DNA of 62,352 nt from Methylomonas lenta (GTDB taxonomy: Bacteria > Pseudomonadota > Gammaproteobacteria > Methylococcales > Methylomonadaceae), in assembly GCF_001644015.1 (NCBI RefSeq), contig NZ_LUUI01000087.1:1-62352 (forward strand), in the 5' to 3' direction. Numbering within the stretch: the stretch's first letter is position 1; every line of letters starts with the position of its first letter. The notes beneath the pieces were generated by a model. It saw only the letters and a list, made by a program, of their open reading frames with translations. It was not told the DNA's origin and made no database searches. Of the stretch, positions 46,593-56,511 are shown one piece after another. The translations under genes and the position numbers were made by a program.

Positions 46593-47120
46593 ATGCAATC
46601 CCTCTTAAAGCTATCTTTATTATTCCTAGGGATTTCCTTCATGACCAATAATGCGCAGGCCACCGATGCTCCTAGTCCTCCATTACAATACCTGCTGACC
46701 CAGACTAGCATTTTGGTATTGCATCAAACAGGACAGGGTATATCCGGTGGATATGAGATCAGCATTAACGGCAATGGAAATGCCACTTATGTGTCAAACG
46801 ATCCTCCGCAAACCACAATATCCACTCGTTCTATATCCAACCAGAGCCTGACCGAACTCATCAACGCTTTTTACCAAATTCATTTTTTTGAATTTGTAGA
46901 TAATTACTCAGTTCAAAAGCAAGTAATACTTCAAGACAATGGCACGCTGGCGACGGTCGCCAGAAAGATACTCGATACTGCCAGCCATAAACTATGCATT
47001 AAAATCGCAGACTATCAAAAATGCATCACAGTAATTGATAATCAACCCGCCGTAGCAGCTCAACTGGTGAAAAAAATCGAAGCTTTGTTTCCAATTGGCA
47101 AGTCTGAAGTCAGACCTTAA
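46593..47120 (+). CDS. Hypothetical exported protein (possibly DUF6438-like)
   Basis: A 175-residue protein with a signal peptide (cleavage after NAQA). The mature part has a beta-hairpin opening (SGGYEISINGNGNATYVSND) reminiscent of DUF6438, and two cysteines (LCIKIADYQKC) that could pair. Function is unknown. Its 3' end overlaps the convergent tagF-PP2C gene by 11 bp, which is unusual and may mean the two transcripts interfere. Confidence 0.65.
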   Translation: MQSLLKLSLLFLGISFMTNNAQATDAPSPPLQYLLTQTSILVLHQTGQGISGGYEISINGNGNATYVSNDPPQTTISTRSISNQSLTELINAFYQIHFFEFVDNYSVQKQVILQDNGTLATVARKILDTASHKLCIKIADYQKCITVIDNQPAVAAQLVKKIEALFPIGKSEVRP

Positions 47121-48708
47121 CGGCTATCACGGAAATATTGTCTCTACCGCCCCTGCTTTCTGCTTCCTGAATCAGCTTATGGGTAATCTCTTCAACCGAA
47201 CCGTTACTGCAAAAACCGGCAATATCAGCATGTGACAATTCCTTATCCAGCCCATCGCTGGATAAAATAAATAAATCCCCTGGCAGCACTGCACCCTGAC
47301 CAAAATCCAACCGCAATTGCGCATCGGCTCCCACTGCCCGGGTAATGATATTGCCACGACCTTCTTCCAAACTACCATCCATAGGCGACAGCCCCTGACT
47401 GATAGCTTCGTTATACAACGAGTGATCCAGCGTCAACTGTTCCAGTTCACCCTGGCGATAAAGATATAACCGGCTGTCGCCCGCCCACAGGTACCGAAAC
47501 TGCTCACCGGCAATTAAAAGCACGACGACCGTGCAGCCAATAATATTTCCATTACCACGACCTTTTGCCATTTGCTGCAACTGTCGATTAACCGCCTGCA
47601 AGTTTGATGCAACCTGTTCGCTGTAATACTCCAAATCATCGAATGGCCGAATCTTCTCTAATGCTGTCACCAAAGATTGGCTGGCGACATCTCCAGCACT
47701 ATGCCCGCCCATACCATCAGCCACCGTCCATAAACCGATATCGTTGCGCAGCAAAATGGCATCTTCATTCAGTTTGCGTTTTAAGCCGACGACACTCAAG
47801 CCATAACTTTGCCATTTTTCCATTAGGTCAACCTTTTCCTGCAAATTAGTATCTTCTGTAATCGCTGGCCGGTTAATGTCAACTGAGGTAGTTGCCATCA
47901 ACAGCTGAATCGAACTTTCATTCATCGACTTGCTGTACTCGGATGTATCAGTTAAGACCGGCGTTTTCTTTGCCACTTGGGAGCTGGAAAATTGCCATCC
48001 ATGCTGCGGCCAGTCACCATTCAAAAATCCAACATAAGCACTCAGTGGTGGCAAACCATCGCATAACAACAAGCTCGCCGATTTATCATCGCCGGCAGAA
48101 GAGCGCCAAATACTAGAGTGGGCCAAAAAGCGATCTGCTAAAGTTTCGCCCAGTTCGACAAAAGCCTGTGACGTTTCCTCATCGCTATGCAACTTAAATT
48201 GAAACGCCAGTTTCGCCGAATTACTTATTGAAGGATTAACAGGCAACTGGGCCGATTGATCGCTGAGAAAATCGCGCAGACAAAGTCGCTCCAAATCCCT
48301 ATCAAATTGCTGCAGGTCAAATTCGTATTCCAGCGAAGACAACGCCAATTCTGCCAGCGCATCAAACCAACCACAGGCCGGGTCGAATAATGACCTTAAC
48401 TGCTGGGCATCGACTTTGGCTGCCAAGGTCAACGGAAAGTATCGCCCGACTTTGTCCACGCTAGGCATCATCACGCCAGCCCAGGCATCTTCGCCGCATA
48501 ATCCGGGCGCTAAACCGAACTGCCAAATCGGGCTGAATAAAAACGTGTCTAACCAGCGTTTACCCAATTGTTCACTACTGGTGGCAATACAACCTTGCAA
48601 CCATTGATCCCAGGGCTCAATGAATTGCCGGGGTAATCGACGGGATAAAAAATCGCCATGGCTAGGGAGTTTGCCGTAAAAGCCGGCCACATTATCCGAT
48701 CTGCTCAT
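47110..48708 (-). CDS. tagF: TagF-PP2C fusion: T6SS post-translational regulator and phosphatase
   Basis: A 532-residue fusion. Residues 1-~220 are a TagF domain (GFYGKLPSHGDFLSRRLP opening, WAGVMMPSVDKVGRYFPL block), which in Pseudomonas represses T6SS assembly after translation. Residues ~285-532 are a PP2C phosphatase (VADGMGGHSAGD, WAGDSRLYLY, LSSDGLD, GRDNISV), equivalent to PppA. The fusion joins two separate Pseudomonas regulators in one chain. The start overlaps tssM's stop by 4 bp, so it is translated with the T6SS operon. It should oppose a T6SS kinase such as that at 60408. Confidence 0.9.
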   Translation of the reverse strand: MSRSDNVAGFYGKLPSHGDFLSRRLPRQFIEPWDQWLQGCIATSSEQLGKRWLDTFLFSPIWQFGLAPGLCGEDAWAGVMMPSVDKVGRYFPLTLAAKVDAQQLRSLFDPACGWFDALAELALSSLEYEFDLQQFDRDLERLCLRDFLSDQSAQLPVNPSISNSAKLAFQFKLHSDEETSQAFVELGETLADRFLAHSSIWRSSAGDDKSASLLLCDGLPPLSAYVGFLNGDWPQHGWQFSSSQVAKKTPVLTDTSEYSKSMNESSIQLLMATTSVDINRPAITEDTNLQEKVDLMEKWQSYGLSVVGLKRKLNEDAILLRNDIGLWTVADGMGGHSAGDVASQSLVTALEKIRPFDDLEYYSEQVASNLQAVNRQLQQMAKGRGNGNIIGCTVVVLLIAGEQFRYLWAGDSRLYLYRQGELEQLTLDHSLYNEAISQGLSPMDGSLEEGRGNIITRAVGADAQLRLDFGQGAVLPGDLFILSSDGLDKELSHADIAGFCSNGSVEEITHKLIQEAESRGGRDNISVIAVKV

Positions 48709-51700
48709 AGCGAATCCGGACAGCGGAAACTTTGCAATTCTCGCAAATTGAAAGGATTATTCACACTGGCTGCACGCAGGGCATAACTGGCGCTCATGCC
48801 TTGTAATTGAAAGGTAAGGGTAAATTGTTCCGGTGCATTGCCCTGGATAATGGTAGCTTCGTCCAGTAAACGAAAAAATGCCCAGGTGCCCTCTTTACTC
48901 CGGCTAACCTGACGTCCATCCAGGGTTTCAAACACCATACGCACGCCTTGGCTGGAATTCGGCCCCGGCCATTTCATACTGATCGATTGCTCCGGTCCAT
49001 GTCGATAAACCGCTTCCTGACCCTCGACTTGCAAGCGAAAGCTGCCAACCGTGTTATCCAGGAATTGTGGTTTTAATTCAAACTGTACTTGAGGCATATT
49101 ACCGACAGCAAAAAATGCGTCCCGAATTTTTGAGGCCAACTGAAATTGCCGAATTGAAGCCTGCGATAAACCCAAAGGTTTCTCCGATGACATTTCCGTC
49201 CAAACCGGTTTGCTAGTATCGACAAAGGGTTTTAGATTGGTTTGAAAAAACTGATCGATTAAACCGTTTGGTGCGAAAAGCTTGGCAAAATCCGCCAATA
49301 ACACGTCTTGCTGGGATGCTCCGGAAAAAGGATAGCGACCATTCAATGCAGCCTGGCAAGGGGACGCCACGCCGGTTTTAACCATCTCGCTTAACTTGGC
49401 TTTAGCCGCAGAAGACAGTTTGTTTCCGCCGCTATTCACGATAATCTGAAACCAAGCTTTAAGCGGGTCTGGTAAACGGGCAAATTCCAGTTGCGCCTGT
49501 TTCAGTACATCCATACCGGCGCCACTAAATAAATTGGCCTGATTTTGCAAAGCCTGGCCTCCGGTATTGGCACTGCTAAGCTGCAAAAAATAATCCCGCA
49601 AACTTTTTAGCTGCTGTAACACCGGTTCTAAAGCACTGGGTTTATCCGGTCCACCATTAACCAGATCACGCAAAGGCTCGAATTGATCATCCACCGCCTG
49701 CACTGGATCAGGCCCACTATCCAGGCCCGCAGCAGCCTCGGCCTTTGCCAGAATATCACTGCCTTTGTCGCTGACTGCCGCCTTAGCTTTATCGGCAACA
49801 TTTGCCAGCCCATCACTCAGTTGCTTGCTTAAACGACTCAGAGCAGTATTTTCATCAATACTCACCAATAAAGCATGTAAAGGCCCATCCGGTCGGGACA
49901 GAATATCCAAAATTTGCGCGGTCTGACTGGTTGTCACTGCTGATTGTAATTTAAGCTTTGCCAACAGATCAGACCAGGCAGCCTGATATTCGTTTAAATA
50001 GAGTTTTTTTAATTCGTCATGCAATTGCTGGATTTGCAGAACTTCGACTTTGGCCTGACTACCCAACACCCAATTCTGTTCGACCGCATCTTTAACAAAT
50101 TCCCGACTCTTTTTTAGGAATAACTCGGTGTAGCCATAAGCCGTAAACAATCCCGGAATGGTGTAAGTCGATACATCTTGTCCATCGGACATCACAAACA
50201 CCCGTTTGGCATCCGGGCCTAAGGCTTTACCTAATATAAAATCATGACTCTTATCGATTAAAGCTTCAGTTTTAAAACGTGAATATATCTGACCAATCAG
50301 AGGTACCTGAGTTAGTTTGTTACGCACTGCATTGACGAAATTTTCGTCAATTTGTATAGGATCGAGTTGCAGTTTTAATAAATTATCCAGATGCTGGACC
50401 AATTGCCCCAGGGTCTCCGGATCGGTAGTATATTGCCTGTCCCAATCGGCGCGTATCCAGGCCATTGCTGTAACTGTATCCAGTTTATCGGTTTGATTGA
50501 ACATTAAATACACTTTGAGCAACTGATACAACACATCCAGATCATTGCCTTCCTGACTCTGCATGCGTTCTTTCAAACGCATCTGAATGGCGGGTAAAAA
50601 ATAATTTCTCAGCAATTGCTGGTAACTATGCTGAGCGGCAGCTTGAATTTTATCGGCTTGCGACAAGCCAAAACCAGACAATATGCCGCTCTCTTCATAG
50701 GAATCCTGTATCGCCAGCAGAATATTCAAGCGCGGCAACAAGGCATTGAAATTACCTTGAGTGTCGTTACCAGTGATATTGATAGCATGGTACTGAGCAA
50801 TCTGCGCCTCAACATTATCGAGCGCAGCCTGATTGTTGAAATAACTGACAGTCCATAACCCCATCACCAACAAAAACAACACCCCGGCGCCAATGTAAGC
50901 CGCCATTTGCATCAATCGATTGCGTTTTGCCAGCTTGGGATCTTGTCCGGCCAGCTCAGCCTCGGGAAACAACACATCTTTTAACAAACGGGTGAGGAAA
51001 TAGCTTTTGCCTTGACCGCTGTACATCGGCGTAGTTTGCCTATCCAGATGGAAAGCGCTGGCCAAAATCCCTAACACCCGGTCAATCGGGGTACCTTCTT
51101 GGGTACCGCTAGTGAAATAGACTCCACGCAATAATACCGCTTGTTCGTAGCGATTAACCGCAAAAGCTTCCTGCAGAAAACTCATCATGGCCGGTTTTAG
51201 CAAAGCCATCTGCTGGGGAAAATCCAGAATGGCCGCCCGCCGTTGAATATCGCGTTCATCCTGTATGCGTTTGAGTGTACGTGTTTGCAGACGTTGCAGT
51301 AATTCTCCATACGCGTCACCAAATTGTACTTCCAGATCATGGTCGCCCTGCAATGTCGCAGCGGAAAAGGTTTCACCCCATACTTGCGCTCGTTGCTCCG
51401 GAATTAAATCCGCAAAAAAATCACTAAACCCTGCAACCAGATCAGCCTTGGTAAATAACAAATAAACCGGCAGACGCACACCCAGTTGTTGGTAGAGTTC
51501 GTTAATGCGTGTACGGATAGCCTTGGCGTGTTGTGCCCGCTCCTGTTCCGATTGCTGTAGCAGATCGGAAATACTGGTAGCCACGATGACACCGTTCAAA
51601 GGCCGCTGCGGTCGATGTTTTTTGATCAGATTTAAAAAGCCGGTCCAACCGGCCGCATCTACCGCCTGATGACTTTCCTGAGTGGTGTATCGGCCGGCGG

Positions 51701-52250
51701 TATCCAAAAACACTGCGTCGTCGGCAAACCACCAATCACAATTACGGGTGCCGCTAACACCCTTTACTGCATGCTTACCCAGCTTTTCCGCCAACGGAAA
51801 ATGCAAACCGGAATTGATTAAAGCTGTGGTTTTACCGGAACCGGGCGCGCCAATAATGACATACCAAGGTAACTGGTAAATAAACTGACTGCCTTTTTTA
51901 GCTTCTGTACGGGATTGTTTTAATACTATCAAGGCTTCTTCAAAGCCTTTGCGCAGGATGTCTACTTCGTCAGCAGATGCCATGGCAACTTGATCGACAT
52001 CGTTGGCAACCAATTGTTCAACCAGTTGTTTTTCGGTATTTCCAGCCCGAATTTGCATCAGCATGCGAAAAATCAGCCAAACCACGAACAAGGTGGCGAT
52101 CACTAAAATCCTCACCAGTTCCGATTCCAGCGGTACGCTGCCGGCAATCGCAATTAAAGGCCCGGCCAACCAGATCAAAATACTGAATGCCAGCAATCCT
52201 AGAAACTGGATGACCCATTTGTTGGTAAAAAATGCTATGAGCTTAGCCAT
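48705..52250 (-). CDS. tssM: Type VI secretion membrane-complex protein TssM (IcmF)
   Basis: An 1181-residue inner-membrane protein. Three helices occur at the expected places (two near 12-60, one near 445-465), with a cytoplasmic GTPase-like domain carrying Walker A GAPGSGKTT between them. The long C-terminal periplasmic part ends in the beta domain that contacts TssJ. It spans the envelope with TssJ and TssL to form the T6SS trans-envelope complex. Length matches the family. The Walker A site is intact, which is not the case in all TssM proteins. Confidence 0.95.
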   Translation of the reverse strand: MAKLIAFFTNKWVIQFLGLLAFSILIWLAGPLIAIAGSVPLESELVRILVIATLFVVWLIFRMLMQIRAGNTEKQLVEQLVANDVDQVAMASADEVDILRKGFEEALIVLKQSRTEAKKGSQFIYQLPWYVIIGAPGSGKTTALINSGLHFPLAEKLGKHAVKGVSGTRNCDWWFADDAVFLDTAGRYTTQESHQAVDAAGWTGFLNLIKKHRPQRPLNGVIVATSISDLLQQSEQERAQHAKAIRTRINELYQQLGVRLPVYLLFTKADLVAGFSDFFADLIPEQRAQVWGETFSAATLQGDHDLEVQFGDAYGELLQRLQTRTLKRIQDERDIQRRAAILDFPQQMALLKPAMMSFLQEAFAVNRYEQAVLLRGVYFTSGTQEGTPIDRVLGILASAFHLDRQTTPMYSGQGKSYFLTRLLKDVLFPEAELAGQDPKLAKRNRLMQMAAYIGAGVLFLLVMGLWTVSYFNNQAALDNVEAQIAQYHAINITGNDTQGNFNALLPRLNILLAIQDSYEESGILSGFGLSQADKIQAAAQHSYQQLLRNYFLPAIQMRLKERMQSQEGNDLDVLYQLLKVYLMFNQTDKLDTVTAMAWIRADWDRQYTTDPETLGQLVQHLDNLLKLQLDPIQIDENFVNAVRNKLTQVPLIGQIYSRFKTEALIDKSHDFILGKALGPDAKRVFVMSDGQDVSTYTIPGLFTAYGYTELFLKKSREFVKDAVEQNWVLGSQAKVEVLQIQQLHDELKKLYLNEYQAAWSDLLAKLKLQSAVTTSQTAQILDILSRPDGPLHALLVSIDENTALSRLSKQLSDGLANVADKAKAAVSDKGSDILAKAEAAAGLDSGPDPVQAVDDQFEPLRDLVNGGPDKPSALEPVLQQLKSLRDYFLQLSSANTGGQALQNQANLFSGAGMDVLKQAQLEFARLPDPLKAWFQIIVNSGGNKLSSAAKAKLSEMVKTGVASPCQAALNGRYPFSGASQQDVLLADFAKLFAPNGLIDQFFQTNLKPFVDTSKPVWTEMSSEKPLGLSQASIRQFQLASKIRDAFFAVGNMPQVQFELKPQFLDNTVGSFRLQVEGQEAVYRHGPEQSISMKWPGPNSSQGVRMVFETLDGRQVSRSKEGTWAFFRLLDEATIIQGNAPEQFTLTFQLQGMSASYALRAASVNNPFNLRELQSFRCPDSL

Positions 52251-52259
52251 GTTGCGCTC

Positions 52260-53612
52260 TCACTGAATCAGTAAATCGACACGGCGATTAATCGCACGAT
52301 GTTCGGGAGTATCATTTGGCACCAGCGACTCAGTGTCAGCTCGACCTTCAGAACGGATTTTTCCTTGCAGCGCCGGTGCTATCTTCAATAGATCATCACT
52401 GACCGATTTGGCTCTAGCGGTGGATAAATGCCAGTTGGATGGAAACCGCGCGCTTCGAATCGGCACATTGTCCGAATGGCCAGTGACTAATAGTCGATCA
52501 TTACCTGCCACTAGTTCGTCAGCAATTTTTTGTAACATAGGCTCGAATTCCGGCTTGAGCTGATCGCTAGCAGAAGCGAAGGAGTTGCGTACACGCAGCA
52601 ATCTGTCATCTACTACTTCCACCATATCAGCAGCAATTTCATTAGCCAGTATTTGATTGAAGCGTTCCCGTCTTGCCGGTACCGGTGGTTTAATCAGCGG
52701 TGCAGGCATCGCGGCCTGGGCAATTTCGACCGGTTGCTTGGCCAGATCAAATAGCTCTGTGAAGAGTTGATCCGAACGGGCATTCAATGCCAGCACAAAA
52801 CCGATAAACGCCAAAATCAAAGCCACGCCCAACACGGCGCCGACCACCCACAACGGCACGTAACGCACCAGTGCATTGCGAACATCATGTAAGCCCTGCC
52901 ATCGTGGCGACAGTTCGCGTTCATAATCGCCCTTCACTCGTTGAATCAGTTGATACAACTCCAGACGATATTTTTCCAGCTCGCTCAAACCATTGGTCAG
53001 CACGCGGAATTTGCCTTCAAAACCCAAACTAAGAAACAGATAAGCCAATTCGATTAAAGCCAGATTTTGTGCCGGCTGTTTCACCAGCACGTTCAGCATA
53101 TCGAAAAACTTCTCCCCGCCCCAAGCTTCCTTATGAAACGAAATCAGCAAGCTTTGGTGACCCCAGTTGCTTTGCGCACCCCAGGGTGTGTTGAGTATGA
53201 TTTCATCCAGAAAACTACATAAGCCGTAACTGGCCATACGAGTATGATCAGCGCTGATTCCGGATTGTAATAAACGATTTTCAAAGCCACTGACTTCCGC
53301 TGACAAACGCTGACGCAATTCATCCACCGCCGGATATACCGCCGATTGCCGCAACCGACTGGCCAGCGACAGCATCGATAGCGCCCCAGCCACCATGGGG
53401 TTTTCTTGAAATTCTGTGGTCGGCAAAGCCACCGGCGCCGATGGATTAAAGCCCGGCGAAACCGAGGGTGGTGGATTGAATGCAGGAGTTTGAAAGGCTG
53501 GCGGATTACTACTCCGTTTACCGCCCGGCGTTGGCCGAATTACCGTGCGATCGTTGTCATCAAAAGGGCCGAAGGGATCATTCGGATTATCGTTTTGGCT
53601 CATAAGGTTCAA
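52260..53612 (-). CDS. tssL: TssL (DotU/IcmH) with C-terminal OmpA peptidoglycan-binding domain
   Basis: A 450-residue protein: a Pro/Asn-rich N-terminus, the cytoplasmic DotU domain (about 75-240, with SFLDEIILNTPWG), one membrane helix near 255-275, and a periplasmic OmpA-like domain (about 350-450; TGHSDNVPI and NRRVDLLI). This is the extended TssL type that anchors itself to peptidoglycan, so no separate TagL is needed. It overlaps tssK by 4 bp and is 10 bp upstream of tssM. Confidence 0.94.
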   Translation of the reverse strand: MNLMSQNDNPNDPFGPFDDNDRTVIRPTPGGKRSSNPPAFQTPAFNPPPSVSPGFNPSAPVALPTTEFQENPMVAGALSMLSLASRLRQSAVYPAVDELRQRLSAEVSGFENRLLQSGISADHTRMASYGLCSFLDEIILNTPWGAQSNWGHQSLLISFHKEAWGGEKFFDMLNVLVKQPAQNLALIELAYLFLSLGFEGKFRVLTNGLSELEKYRLELYQLIQRVKGDYERELSPRWQGLHDVRNALVRYVPLWVVGAVLGVALILAFIGFVLALNARSDQLFTELFDLAKQPVEIAQAAMPAPLIKPPVPARRERFNQILANEIAADMVEVVDDRLLRVRNSFASASDQLKPEFEPMLQKIADELVAGNDRLLVTGHSDNVPIRSARFPSNWHLSTARAKSVSDDLLKIAPALQGKIRSEGRADTESLVPNDTPEHRAINRRVDLLIQ

Positions 53613-54949
53613 CCTTTTCTAATTGCCCAAAATTCGAGTTCTAATTCCGGAAAACTGCCACCGATATGAATGGCAAAACCGCCTGAAGCCGACATTTTGC
53701 CCCATAACTCGCTTTGCTTGTTCAGTTCAAAATACGAATAACCGGCATGATACGGAATTTGCCGTGGTGCGACCGGCAAGGCCTGAATGGTAATACCGGG
53801 CAAGGCGGACCTGACCAGTTGTTGAATGTCTTCCACCGGGCCGATTTTGACTTGCGGCGGAAAATGCGACCGAATCAGTTCCGATGACACTTGCGCTTTG
53901 GCTGCCAACACGAAAATCGCCCCGTCCAGCAAGTTCAATTCTGGCCGTTTGGCTACATAAACCCCTGGCTTGACTTCTGCCAGCGGCAACTGCACGGCAT
54001 TCTGTTCCAACACCATGCTCAGCAAGCTACGCAATTCATCAATCAAAGGTATGAAACTGGTTTTTAAATCGTCGTGCTTGTAGTCGGCAAACTCCATCGG
54101 CCGTTTGCCGGGACGATAAAACGTGGATAATTCACCTGCCAGTTGCAAACACAATTGAAAAAATTCTTCCGGGTGCATGTTAGACGCATTAGCCAAATGC
54201 GCCAGCAGTGGCTGATAGCGATTGATCATTTGCAGCAGCATGAAATCGGCAATTTCCGCTACCCCGCCCCCCTGACCACTACCGGCCACTCGCGCAGCCA
54301 ATGCCTCGCCTCGGGTATGAAACAAGCCTTGTAACTCTCTGGCAAAGCCAGCAAGGATACCGGCACTGGAACAATGCACGGCGGGCGGAATGTATTGATC
54401 ATCTAAAATCACGGTTTTATCGGCACGCACCTCGACAATCCGCGCCACACCCAGACAGATGTAACCGGAGCGTTCCTGGCTATCGCACATTAATCGCGGC
54501 TTTAAACTGCCGATTTGTACATCGTAGCGGCCGTCGGCACCACTATTATGATCACGCACTTGCCGCTCACCCAAGCGAAAACGCGCCATATTGTTGGGGT
54601 AGGATGCGCTATCCACTTCCGTGGCATCCGAGCGCCTCAATGGTAATGCCAGGTAAACCACGCTGGCTTTCTCGTTTTCAGGCACTTCCAGTGGCAAGGG
54701 TAAATCATCATCCTGCGGTAAAGTAAACGGCGTACCATCCGGAAACACGCCACTACATTCGCTTAAACCCAGCTTACCAATGGCTAAACAGGTTTTATCC
54801 AGCTTTAAACTGGAAAATCCCCAGGCATAGGCACGAATTCCCAGTGACACCCCCCGCAATTGGCTTTCAAAATAGCGATCATGCTGTTGAAAATGTTGAG
54901 GACGCAGAAACATCCCTTCAGACCAGACTACTCGATTATTTTCTGACAT
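53609..54949 (-). CDS. tssK: Type VI secretion baseplate protein TssK
   Basis: A 446-residue cytoplasmic protein with the TssK opening (VVWSEGMFLRPQHFQQHDRYFE) and the C-terminal YFELN element. It links the baseplate to TssL/TssM. It starts 33 bp after the FHA gene's stop and overlaps tssL by 4 bp. It is the only baseplate gene here; tssE, tssF, tssG and tssA are absent. Confidence 0.94.
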   Translation of the reverse strand: MSENNRVVWSEGMFLRPQHFQQHDRYFESQLRGVSLGIRAYAWGFSSLKLDKTCLAIGKLGLSECSGVFPDGTPFTLPQDDDLPLPLEVPENEKASVVYLALPLRRSDATEVDSASYPNNMARFRLGERQVRDHNSGADGRYDVQIGSLKPRLMCDSQERSGYICLGVARIVEVRADKTVILDDQYIPPAVHCSSAGILAGFARELQGLFHTRGEALAARVAGSGQGGGVAEIADFMLLQMINRYQPLLAHLANASNMHPEEFFQLCLQLAGELSTFYRPGKRPMEFADYKHDDLKTSFIPLIDELRSLLSMVLEQNAVQLPLAEVKPGVYVAKRPELNLLDGAIFVLAAKAQVSSELIRSHFPPQVKIGPVEDIQQLVRSALPGITIQALPVAPRQIPYHAGYSYFELNKQSELWGKMSASGGFAIHIGGSFPELELEFWAIRKG

Positions 54950-54981
54950 ATTTTTGGTTCTCAGCCCGAAAGCGATGGCAA

Positions 54982-56487
54982 TTATGGGTTTTTGGTAGCC
55001 CGACTCAATAGCAGCATTTGTTTTTCATAGGCATCGGCAAACGCGTCACCAAAAAACTCTTCCTTTGCAACAGCTTTAAGTTGCGGGTATTTTTCGACGT
55101 AATATTCCCAGCATTTGGCCTTTTTTTGGAATAAAACCCCTTCAGCTTGATTTTTTTCTATCAATTGTGGGTCAAATCCGCGCAAAATTTCCGCCAAAGC
55201 GGCTTGGATACCGGCAGTCATGGCAATCTGGTGATTCATGATGTCACTAAAACCGCCCTTAACTGCTTGCTTGGGCGGTAGAAATCCAGGATTAGTCGGT
55301 GCCAGGATTAAACGCATGGCATCATCGACATTAGGGGTGAATTTGAGTGGATTGTTGTCGATGGATCGCATGGTGGTCACTGAAACCCGAAACTGACTTT
55401 TCAATTCAGCTCTGGCTCTAAGTACCTGCATTAAACCTTCCACCATGCTGCGTAATAATTCGCCGGAGGTTCTCATCAAAGCCGGCCATTGCTCGGCGGG
55501 TAGAAAATTGGGATCGGTAATCCCGGCTCCGGCTAAAAATTCCCGTAACAAAAAATCATCTGCGGGCATAGTTGCAGCAGGTACCGGTGCAACTTGGGCT
55601 GATGATATTGGCTGGGGTGCATTCGGCTGCTCTATAACTTCTTCAGCAGCTTCGAAAGGAACAACCGCGGGTTCAATGGTCTTAAAAACCGGGATTTCCT
55701 CAGTAGCAAACACATCAGGTTGATTGAATACATCAGCGGGCTCTGCATCAACTCCGGGTTCTAAATGCGGCGTTACAGGTTCAATGCTTTCCTCTGCAGG
55801 CGTCGAGGCGGGCTGTTCAGGTATAAACTGATCTTCGGCAAAAAAATCATCGGGTAATACCGGCAATTCGGCCGATTGAAAACTACTACCTTGGCTGCTA
55901 GCACCTGGCAGCGCATCCAGTTTGGATAACAAATCGCCAAAATCCAGCTCATCCTCCGCTGGATTGGCTACTGTTTGGCTCACGTTAGGCGGGGTAAAGC
56001 TCTCATGAGCAATGGATGACTCCGGTTGCTCATGAAAGCTAGAGAAAAAATCCGGTTTTGCTTGCGCGGGTTGAATCGACGCAAACGGACCATCCATGAT
56101 GCTGTTGTCAGCCAAATCCAGCTGACGCACAGGTGTTTCTATCACCCGCCCAAAACCAGCTGTTGCACTGTCTAAAATTGAAACCAGTAATTCATATTCG
56201 CCTATGCGTAGTTTTTCACCATTATGCAAAGGTGCCCGGCCTTGTTGTAAAGGTGTTTGGCTGTTATTCAGATAAGTGCCGCCGGTGCTGGAATCCTGAA
56301 TAAAGTACTGACCCGCTTCGAATACGATGCTGGCGTGCAATCTGGAAGTAAATTTCTCTGGGTCAGGTAATACCAAATGATTATCAGGCGCCCGCCCTAT
56401 CGTGCCACCTTTAGCATCAAATTGAGCACTGATATCCTGATTAGGCGGCAAACCTTTATAGCTCAGGGTTTTTAAAATTAATGTCAT
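54982..56487 (-). CDS. tagH: TagH/Fha1-type FHA protein of the T6SS
   Basis: A 501-residue cytoplasmic protein. An N-terminal FHA domain (about 25-105) carries GRAPDNH, SRLHA and GTYLN. A long acidic, Pro/Ala-rich linker (about 130-310) leads to the conserved T6SS-FHA C-terminal domain (about 310-490). In Pseudomonas the equivalent Fha1 is phosphorylated by PpkA and dephosphorylated by PppA to switch secretion on and off. A kinase (60408) and a PP2C (in the tagF fusion) are both nearby. Confidence 0.9.
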   Translation of the reverse strand: MTLILKTLSYKGLPPNQDISAQFDAKGGTIGRAPDNHLVLPDPEKFTSRLHASIVFEAGQYFIQDSSTGGTYLNNSQTPLQQGRAPLHNGEKLRIGEYELLVSILDSATAGFGRVIETPVRQLDLADNSIMDGPFASIQPAQAKPDFFSSFHEQPESSIAHESFTPPNVSQTVANPAEDELDFGDLLSKLDALPGASSQGSSFQSAELPVLPDDFFAEDQFIPEQPASTPAEESIEPVTPHLEPGVDAEPADVFNQPDVFATEEIPVFKTIEPAVVPFEAAEEVIEQPNAPQPISSAQVAPVPAATMPADDFLLREFLAGAGITDPNFLPAEQWPALMRTSGELLRSMVEGLMQVLRARAELKSQFRVSVTTMRSIDNNPLKFTPNVDDAMRLILAPTNPGFLPPKQAVKGGFSDIMNHQIAMTAGIQAALAEILRGFDPQLIEKNQAEGVLFQKKAKCWEYYVEKYPQLKAVAKEEFFGDAFADAYEKQMLLLSRATKNP

Positions 56488-56511
56488 GATCTATACCAGC
56501 AATTCCACTTA

